Shown: positions 58,424 through 64,000 of the stretch, piece after piece
How the letters are laid out: each line of letters begins with the position of its first letter
Numbering within the stretch: the stretch's first letter is position 1
Source: Croceimicrobium sp963977415
GTDB lineage: Bacteria; Bacteroidota; Bacteroidia; Flavobacteriales; Schleiferiaceae
NCBI GenBank assembly: GCA_963977415.1
Contig: CAXBOS010000016.1
Span: 1 to 64,000, forward strand
Length of the DNA: 64,000 nt
Direction: 5' to 3'
Notes under the pieces: model-generated
What the model saw: the letters and a program-made list of their open reading frames with translations, nothing else
Told to the model about the DNA's origin: nothing
Databases searched by the model: none
Program-made: the position numbers and the translations under genes

Positions 58424-58699
58424 ATGCAAGATCATTTAGTCCACATTCAGAAACTTTATCCTATTGTAATTGAAAATGAAGCTACAGATGTAGATGCCTT
58501 TAAAAATGGGGTTCTATTAAAACGAGAATTAGAAAACGAATACTGTTTTATTGAGAAAACTTCAGATGTCTTTATCAGCTTTTTTCAAAGCGGCTGGATG
58601 CCACTAAACAAAATAGAAGGTGATTACCTTGAGGCAAATACTCGCTTTTGTTTGAGTGATGTGGAAGTTACTAGGGTGATTATGGAGGCGATGGTTTGA
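58424..58699 (+). CDS. Antirepressor-cassette protein, right copy (91 aa)
   Basis: Diverged homologue of 17712-17987 (shared pattern: ENEYCFIEKTSDVFISFFQS, then GDYLEAN and a C-terminal VxxAMV). Directly behind the hairpin leader, where the left prophage has the antirepressor first. Confidence 0.7.
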   Translation: MQDHLVHIQKLYPIVIENEATDVDAFKNGVLLKRELENEYCFIEKTSDVFISFFQSGWMPLNKIEGDYLEANTRFCLSDVEVTRVIMEAMV

Positions 58700-58864
58700 G
58701 AGAGACCTTCTAAGCGAATAAGTAGTTTTTAGGGACCACATTTAGACTCGAAAATGTTTGCATAATGTCAGGCTCTAAACAGACCAATTGCCATTTATTA
58801 AGGGTTAAATTAGATGTATTTTCCTTTTAATTAATATTACCTTTAGCGACTATTTATCAGTGAG

Positions 58865-59686
58865 ATGATTAATCGCCGTGAAAGCATTTTAGTAAGAGAC
58901 AATTATTACCCTACGGGTGAAATTCCAGTTATAGTGCAATGCACTGACCTATTAACCTGGGTTTGCAAACATTGTAAAGGAAATATTAAGACTCAATTGA
59001 ATGAACTGCTAGGTTCTTCATTTGCTTCAGAATGGAACCTAAAAACGCCTGAGCCATGCATCATTACTGTAGATCCAAATTTAGTTCCAAAAAAAATAAT
59101 CCCCCCAATACAGCCTATTTTCTTCCAATACCCTTGTTTCGCTTCTTTGCATAATAGTGATTATTTAGTGATTGATGAAACAATCATTCCGCAGTTAAAT
59201 GATGCGGGGTTTAGAAGCCAAATTGAAAGAAAAAACGACTTTCTAAAGATTTGTCTTTTCGACATTTGGTTATGCAACGAGGACAGATGTCATAATAATA
59301 CGAATCTAATTTTAGACCAAACTATAAAAGGAAAGTTTCGATTCACCGTCTTTGACCATGGAGCTCTATTTAATACATCGAACTTAAGCAGGGAAATTGC
59401 CCTCATAACTGAAGAGGACTCGCTTATCTCAAGCGATTTTGCCTCAGCTTTATTTCGTTCAAAACACAAGATGCCAGAAATAACGTCAGAAGTTGTCAAA
59501 GATTTCTATTTTTGCGTCTCACAATGTCAAAACAATCTAGAGCAGATTTTTGATAATATACCTAGTGAGTGGAGCGTTAACAAAGAACAGCTAGCTGTTC
59601 TACTGAACAAATCAATTTTTACTAGTGAATGGCTCAAACAATGCGAAGCGCAGTTTAGATTTTTGATCCAGAAATTTCTGTCTTGA
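58865..59686 (+). CDS. HipA-like kinase (short type)
   Basis: A 273-residue protein with the kinase signature of the small HipA-like family: CLFDIWLCNEDRCHNNTNLI (Asp140, Asn145) and FRFTVFDHGALF (Asp164 of the metal-binding DxG-like motif). The N-terminal part (YYPTGEIPVIVQCTDLLTWV) matches the start of HipA-like proteins that lack the HipB partner. Neighbouring DUF3037-like gene overlaps. In other genomes such pairs are uncharacterised; toxin or defence roles are possible. Confidence 0.75.
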   Translation: MINRRESILVRDNYYPTGEIPVIVQCTDLLTWVCKHCKGNIKTQLNELLGSSFASEWNLKTPEPCIITVDPNLVPKKIIPPIQPIFFQYPCFASLHNSDYLVIDETIIPQLNDAGFRSQIERKNDFLKICLFDIWLCNEDRCHNNTNLILDQTIKGKFRFTVFDHGALFNTSNLSREIALITEEDSLISSDFASALFRSKHKMPEITSEVVKDFYFCVSQCQNNLEQIFDNIPSEWSVNKEQLAVLLNKSIFTSEWLKQCEAQFRFLIQKFLS

Positions 59687-59688
59687 AT

Positions 59689-60540
59689 ATGGAAAATTAT
59701 TTTAGCATAGTAGATATTAATCTAGGTACTAACTTTGAAGAGAGGGTTAGTATTGGTTTACTATTGCTTGATGCAGAGAAGGCTATTTTCCGATTCTCCA
59801 ATGAAAAATTAGTTGCTGTTAGGTCATTACTTACTAACCAAAAGGCAACACATGCAAAAAAATACTTGAAGAGCATTGAAACTGAATTGCCAGATGCAAT
59901 CAATGAACCATCGCGGTACTTAGAGGGCGAAAATAATTGGATATCTTTTCAATACTTAAATTATTTGAGCCGATACTCTAATAACCTTATCCGATTTTCA
60001 GCACCTCAAGTGATAAATCTAGAAGTTTCAGAATCTAACTTTACAAGACTTTTCAATCAATTCATTTACGATTCAACTAAAGTCAAAATACTTCAAAAAG
60101 ACAAGCCAGACTTGATTTCATATATCAAGAAAAACCTTTACACTAAAATTGAGTCCAAAGTGAACTTGAATAAGAAGCTTACAAGCAATGACTTTAAAGA
60201 ATTGATTAAACCTCAGGTTGTAGACTTCATAGGGGTGAATGGGAGAATTGTTGCAGGACAAGCAATCGATTTCACAAAGAAAACATTCTATCTTGAGCAT
60301 GACATAATGAACTTTATAGCCTTCTCAAAGGCGGTTGATGTATCAAGATCTGATTATGGAAAGTATTTTGTTCTTGGTAAAGAGCCCGTAAAAAAAGAAG
60401 ATGGGGCAAATCACAATTTATGGCAGCAGATCTACAATAGTTCGATGGTTGAATTTATTGACTCAAATGAAACTGATAAAGTAGAAGATTATATCCAGAA
60501 AAAAGGTGTGCAGCCACTATTTAACCATAAAGAAGACTAG
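59689..60540 (+). CDS. DUF3037-like partner of the HipA-like kinase
   Basis: ATG at 59689 is preferred to a TTG two codons before. The N-terminus YFSIVDINLGTNFEERVSIG followed by LLLLDAEKAIFRFSNEKL has the DUF3037 pattern. DUF3037 proteins usually sit next to HipA-like kinases, which agrees with this pair. The rest is a long helical region with no recognised motif. Confidence 0.65.
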   Translation: MENYFSIVDINLGTNFEERVSIGLLLLDAEKAIFRFSNEKLVAVRSLLTNQKATHAKKYLKSIETELPDAINEPSRYLEGENNWISFQYLNYLSRYSNNLIRFSAPQVINLEVSESNFTRLFNQFIYDSTKVKILQKDKPDLISYIKKNLYTKIESKVNLNKKLTSNDFKELIKPQVVDFIGVNGRIVAGQAIDFTKKTFYLEHDIMNFIAFSKAVDVSRSDYGKYFVLGKEPVKKEDGANHNLWQQIYNSSMVEFIDSNETDKVEDYIQKKGVQPLFNHKED

Positions 60541-60669
60541 TCTTACAGTTTTATAAAGTGAAGTTCCGGTAAATTACAAAATTCTAGGTAAACTCATTTA
60601 TTTTAAAAACAAGACCTTAAGTAATCGACCTAAATCAGTACAGCTTAGGTCTCATTATTAACTAGAACG

Positions 60670-61353
60670 TTAGTCTTTAATACATCTAATAGAATAAGCC
60701 TCTTTCTTCCCCATACTACCTCGAGCAACGGAATTATAGTCATATCCTAATGTTCTATGGTAGACAGCCCCGTTTTCTGACTCTGTTCCTTCCCACCAAT
60801 TACCGTAATTACCGATACCATAATAAAAGCCTCCAAGTAATACTGAACCGCCAGGTCTTCCATTGAAGCCAGATTCATTTGTCGCATCAGAATTGGGGCT
60901 CCTCCAATGAGCAGTACCTTGTTCTTTTAAACTTCCATGCGCTAAGTTAATACCCCCCAAATGATTGATTAAGATTGTCCACTCATCTTCTGAAGGAAGA
61001 TGCCACCCAGCTGGAGATGCTAGCTGAGCTGCCTCCCAGTTATATAAGGCTCCATAAATAAAATAAAGATCAGATTGCTTTGCCTCTTCAACACTCGTAC
61101 CGTCAAAGTCGTATACATAATAAAGTGGCTCAGTTTCTGAAACAATTTGCCGAGGAAAAACGTCTGGTAAATATTTCAAATTTTCGGCCATCCAAATTTG
61201 ATCTCCAATTTTCACCGTTTTATAAACCATCCCATCTCGTACATCGGTAAAGTCGGTAATAACAGGCTCTGTATTGTCTTCTTCTTTCTTGCAGCTTGTG
61301 AAACAAGCAATGGTCACTACTAAAAATAGAATTCCAAAATAACGATTAAGCAT
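60670..61353 (-). CDS. FISUMP-domain lipoprotein
   Basis: Signal peptide with lipobox ending FTSC (Cys21). The mature part is a Fibrobacter succinogenes major paralogous domain: YKTVKIGDQIWMAENLKYLP, LYNWEAAQLASPAGWHLPSE, then GGFYYGIGNYGNWWEGTE and the C-terminal YSIRCIKD. Such lipoproteins are exported to the outer membrane of Bacteroidota. Single gene on the opposite strand of the phage; a lysogenic-conversion gene is likely. Function unknown. Confidence 0.85.
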   Translation of the reverse strand: MLNRYFGILFLVVTIACFTSCKKEEDNTEPVITDFTDVRDGMVYKTVKIGDQIWMAENLKYLPDVFPRQIVSETEPLYYVYDFDGTSVEEAKQSDLYFIYGALYNWEAAQLASPAGWHLPSEDEWTILINHLGGINLAHGSLKEQGTAHWRSPNSDATNESGFNGRPGGSVLLGGFYYGIGNYGNWWEGTESENGAVYHRTLGYDYNSVARGSMGKKEAYSIRCIKD

Positions 61354-61419
61354 AATAAAATGGTTTTTAATTAACTCCCTGTCCTTTATTCAACAATTGC
61401 CGTTTCCCTACTTCGCCAA

Positions 61420-62043
61420 ATGGAAGCACAGGAATGGCTGCAATCCGCCAAGGATTATGAAATAGGCTTAGAAATTCTTAAGAATGCGAAGGTTAGTCCC
61501 TTAATCTGGCGTTTGCTCGCGAAAGGTAAAAGTTTTTACAATTGCCAAAGACTGGAAAAAGAAATTTCTGCTTTAATAATTCCCCAAAAGCCTAAAAATA
61601 GGGCAAATGCCCTATCTGTAATTCCTGTAAAAAGTGAAGATCAAACTAGTTTTAATTACCCAAAGGCCCTATTTCCTGCTTATCAGCAACAGCGTAAATT
61701 GTATGCCCAGGTAAACCACCTGCACCCACTTTTAGATACCACTTATAACCTAGACCGTAAAAAAGCTTTCGATATTAAACTCGCCCTGCAGAATGCCTGG
61801 CAAGAAATTGAGGAGATCTGGCGCCTTCTTAATTATTGGCAAGAAAACCAAGTGGTCTTGCCTAATAGATACCAAGCCCAAGGTTTGGAACCAGAGCTCG
61901 ATAAAGCCCAAATGCTAAAACGCCGAAACAACCTGCGCACCTACCTTTCTAAACATCAAGACAATCCTAAAAAAAACCTCGCTTGCCAAGAGTGGCGGCA
62001 AGAGCTGTCTAAACTCGATAAAATTCTCGCACATGCTCTTTGA
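61420..62043 (+). CDS. Packaging-operon protein, right copy (207 aa)
   Basis: As 15046-15669; differs mainly in residues 70-82 (VKSEDQTSFNYPKALFP). The cargo of the right prophage ends just before it. Confidence 0.7.
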   Translation: MEAQEWLQSAKDYEIGLEILKNAKVSPLIWRLLAKGKSFYNCQRLEKEISALIIPQKPKNRANALSVIPVKSEDQTSFNYPKALFPAYQQQRKLYAQVNHLHPLLDTTYNLDRKKAFDIKLALQNAWQEIEEIWRLLNYWQENQVVLPNRYQAQGLEPELDKAQMLKRRNNLRTYLSKHQDNPKKNLACQEWRQELSKLDKILAHAL

Positions 62044-62599
62044 TAGCGAAATTGCTCCCGCCCCCGCATCTAGCGAAAGCCAAGCCCTAAGCCTAAAGCC
62101 CAAAAAGCAGCTCGATATTATAGGGGGACCGAAAGTATTAGCGGCTAAAATCCCTCAACTGGAACAAGAGCAGCTGATCCACTTCGTAACCCGCGGCAGC
62201 TGGAGCAGTCACCAATTAATTAGCCATCTACTGCAGCATATTGGTCCCGCGCATTTAATCCTTAGCACTTGGAGCATGACAGAAGATCCTTGCCGGGCTT
62301 TACTCAACCTAAAACTAAAAGGGCAATTGCTAAGCGCCTCCTGCATTCTTAGCGAACGCATTAGTGAGCGCACGCCCACGGTTTTCCAATTGGCGCAAAA
62401 TGTATTTCAGCCGCTTAAGCTGGCCAAGCTTCATGCTAAAGTTTGCCTGCTGTATAATAACCAGTGGCAAGTGGTAGTGCTCGGCTCGGCCAACCTTACC
62501 CGCAACCCTAAAACCGAGGTGGGTATAATTGATACCCACCCCCAAAGCTTTCAGTTTCACTATAAATGGATGCAAGATGAATTGGCCAAAGCTAAGTGA
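62033..62599 (+). CDS. Phospholipase D-like protein, right copy
   Basis: Only a few residues differ from the left copy; the HKD motif (LHAKVCLLYNNQWQVVVLGS) is intact. Confidence 0.75.
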   Translation: MLFDSEIAPAPASSESQALSLKPKKQLDIIGGPKVLAAKIPQLEQEQLIHFVTRGSWSSHQLISHLLQHIGPAHLILSTWSMTEDPCRALLNLKLKGQLLSASCILSERISERTPTVFQLAQNVFQPLKLAKLHAKVCLLYNNQWQVVVLGSANLTRNPKTEVGIIDTHPQSFQFHYKWMQDELAKAK

Positions 62600-62876
62600 G
62601 GAAGAGCTACAGATGCTGGAAGACTTGGCCGCGGTTTTCTTTACCGAAAAGCAATGTGCCATTGTGCTAGAGCAAGAGGAAAAAGCTTTTGTAGCTGCCG
62701 CCACCAGTGCAATTAGCCCAATCTATAAAGCCTACCATAAGGGACGCTTAAAAGCCATTTACGAAGTGCGTAAAAATGCTTTCGCCATGGCTAGAAACGG
62801 CAGTAGCCCCGCCCAAAGCTTCGTAGAAAAACTATTACAAGATTATGAGTTCCAAAAGACAGTTGACCAAACATAA
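62577..62876 (+). CDS. Packaging-block protein, right copy (99 aa)
   Basis: ATG at 62577 (MNWPKLSEEELQ), by comparison with the left copy; one Pro/Ala difference is visible. Confidence 0.65.
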   Translation: MNWPKLSEEELQMLEDLAAVFFTEKQCAIVLEQEEKAFVAAATSAISPIYKAYHKGRLKAIYEVRKNAFAMARNGSSPAQSFVEKLLQDYEFQKTVDQT

Positions 62877-63435
62877 GGTAGATCACCTGGGCTTTAATAC
62901 CGATGCCGAAAAAATCATTGGCTACCTAGATGGTAGCCTTCCCAAAGCTTCGCTTAAAGCCAAACTGGTAGAAAAGATAGACCGCATTGTGCAGGCCAAA
63001 GCATGGCTTTTAGAATATAAGTTTCAGACCAAGGTAGTAGAAATGCTAATGAATCATTACCAATATTCAGAAGTTACCGCTTACCGTGATTTGCGTTTAA
63101 TGGAGCGCGTATTTGGTCCGCTGCTGCGGATGAGTAAAGATTTAAAACGCGCCTTAGCCGATGAAATGATTCGCCAAGATAGAGAGCTGGCCATCGCTAA
63201 AAAAGATACCAAAGCCCTGGGCGCTTCTACCCGTAATTACATTCTCTTGCATCAACTAGACAAAGAAGACCCAGAGCTGCCCGATCTCTCTAATTTCGAT
63301 TTCCACCCTATTATCATGGCGGTATTGCCCGAGCAGGTTGGCCAAGATCCACCCAGCGAAGATGAGCTTTTAGAGAAAGTGAGTGATTGGTGGGATAGCC
63401 AAGCCGAGGAAGCCCAAATTGAAGACGATGAGTAA
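62845..63435 (+). CDS. Probable small terminase subunit, right copy
   Basis: Identical in protein sequence to the 13654-14244 product as far as I can see. Confidence 0.75.
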   Translation: MSSKRQLTKHKVDHLGFNTDAEKIIGYLDGSLPKASLKAKLVEKIDRIVQAKAWLLEYKFQTKVVEMLMNHYQYSEVTAYRDLRLMERVFGPLLRMSKDLKRALADEMIRQDRELAIAKKDTKALGASTRNYILLHQLDKEDPELPDLSNFDFHPIIMAVLPEQVGQDPPSEDELLEKVSDWWDSQAEEAQIEDDE

Positions 63436-64000
63436 ACCTAAAGCCCTCCACTTTAATGTGCCCCAGCTTACCCACCATTTAGTAAGTGCTAGTAAAAGCT
63501 ATAATGTATGGGCGCGTGGTACAGGAAAAACGACTGGTGTGCTGGCGCCCTGGTATATTGAAAACGCCCGCCAAATGCCCAGGGGGCAACATGGTATTGT
63601 AGGCTCTACCTTTCAGCAATTGTTGGTGCGTACCCTGCCGCCTATTATCCAAATGTGGAATAGAATGGGCTACCACGAAGGCCAGCACTTTGTTTTCGGC
63701 CGCGAGCCCAGCGAGAAGTTTAAACGCATGTGGAAATGGCAAGCGCCACGAACTAAACCGCTAGACAGTAAATATGCTATTTACTGGTTTAATGGTGCTT
63801 GCAATGTGCTGATAAGTCAAGATAGAGCAGGCAGCTCTAACGGTCTTTCTCTTGCTTCTCTGGGCGGCGATGAAGCCAAGCTCTTAAACAAAGAAAGACT
63901 AGACGATGAAACGATTCCAGCCTTGCGGGGCGATCGCAATTACTTTGGCCATTTAGCCTGTTACCGGAGTGAGTGCTATACCACCGATATGCCTACTAAT
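63428..64000 (+). CDS. Large terminase subunit, right copy (3' end cut by window)
   Basis: ATG at 63428 overlaps the small subunit by 8 nt. The visible 190 residues contain Walker A ARGTGKTTG and SLASLGGDEAKLL, matching the left protein. Confidence 0.88.
   Translation, partial: MSKPKALHFNVPQLTHHLVSASKSYNVWARGTGKTTGVLAPWYIENARQMPRGQHGIVGSTFQQLLVRTLPPIIQMWNRMGYHEGQHFVFGREPSEKFKRMWKWQAPRTKPLDSKYAIYWFNGACNVLISQDRAGSSNGLSLASLGGDEAKLLNKERLDDETIPALRGDRNYFGHLACYRSECYTTDMPTN

Larger units (their letters stand above)
38752..64000 (+). mobile_element. Right prophage (partial, late genes on plus strand)
   Basis: A second phage of the same type in inverted orientation. Gene order matches the left copy from the repressor to the large terminase. 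Capsid and tail-tube proteins differ by only a few residues, but the receptor-binding protein, the restriction enzyme specificity region and the cargo genes differ strongly, so this is a separate phage genome and not a mirrored assembly copy. It is cut inside the large terminase gene at the window end. Confidence 0.85.

Noticed and set aside
1..64000. The inverted arrangement could be a mirrored assembly artefact.
   Set aside because: The arms differ at many single residues, in the receptor-binding and RM specificity segments and in whole cargo genes, so they are two genomes. Only the junction itself remains to be confirmed.
1..64000. A Mu-like transposable phage.
   Set aside because: The ClpP-type protease with nested scaffold and the terminase recall Mu, but no MuA/MuB transposase genes are present. 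A primase-helicase and iteron origin exist instead, and the ends look like tRNA att sites.

Overview
The window holds two related, near-complete prophages of a temperate tailed phage, lying back to back in inverted orientation. Everything from position 1 to about 38653 belongs to one prophage (late genes on the minus strand). Everything from about 38752 to 64000 belongs to a second (late genes on the plus strand). Both run off the window at their outer ends: the left one inside its tape-measure gene, the right one inside its large-terminase gene. The roughly 100 bp between them looks like host DNA. It carries a bidirectional hairpin terminator flanked by a 14-bp inverted sequence (CCTTCCAAGGTCAC) that resembles the 3' end of a tRNA gene. 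The host is very probably a member of the Bacteroidota: promoters of the TAnnTTTG type, weak Shine-Dalgarno use, a FISUMP-type lipoprotein and a DUF5675 lysis protein all point there. No integrase is visible, so it presumably sits at the outer ends.

Each prophage reads from the centre outwards: a cI-like XRE repressor divergent from a small HTH gene, a LuxR-type regulator, small early genes, a 1070-aa primase-helicase, a cluster of ten CTGACA iterons (likely origin), appendage and receptor-binding genes, lysis genes (DUF5675 protein, holin, single-protein spanin), head genes (ClpP-type protease with nested scaffold, major capsid protein), tail-tube candidate, an MmeI-like type IIL restriction-modification enzyme, a regulatory cassette on the opposite strand, cargo genes, a packaging block (PLD-like protein, small and large terminase) and, in the left copy only because the right is cut off, a RadC/ArdC-like/XRE module, portal, connectors, a second regulatory cassette, a retropepsin pair and the tail genes up to the tape measure.

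The structural genes are almost identical in the two copies. The parts that differ are those expected to be under host, competitor or superinfection selection: the receptor-binding protein, the specificity half of the MmeI-like enzyme and the genes beside it, and the cargo slot (TcmP plus three-Cys protein on the left; HipA-like kinase plus DUF3037-like protein and a FISUMP lipoprotein on the right).

The most unusual element is a counter-oriented cassette found three times (5620-6890, 17712-19320, 57664-58699). In each, an operator-bearing intergenic region divides two transcripts. One transcript begins with a terminator-like hairpin, followed by an antirepressor gene or its neighbour. The other begins with a structured leader RNA of about 125 nt followed by a 133-aa gene of unknown function. 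The leader folds on paper as a pseudoknot with GGAA and UUCG tetraloop hairpins. Both pseudoknot helices covary among the three copies, and the start codon region of the downstream gene repeats the 5' strand of helix P1, so the P1 3' strand could pair either with its partner or with the start codon. The operator beside these leaders is also found at the repressor promoter, which ties the cassettes to lysogeny control. I know of no described family that matches it.
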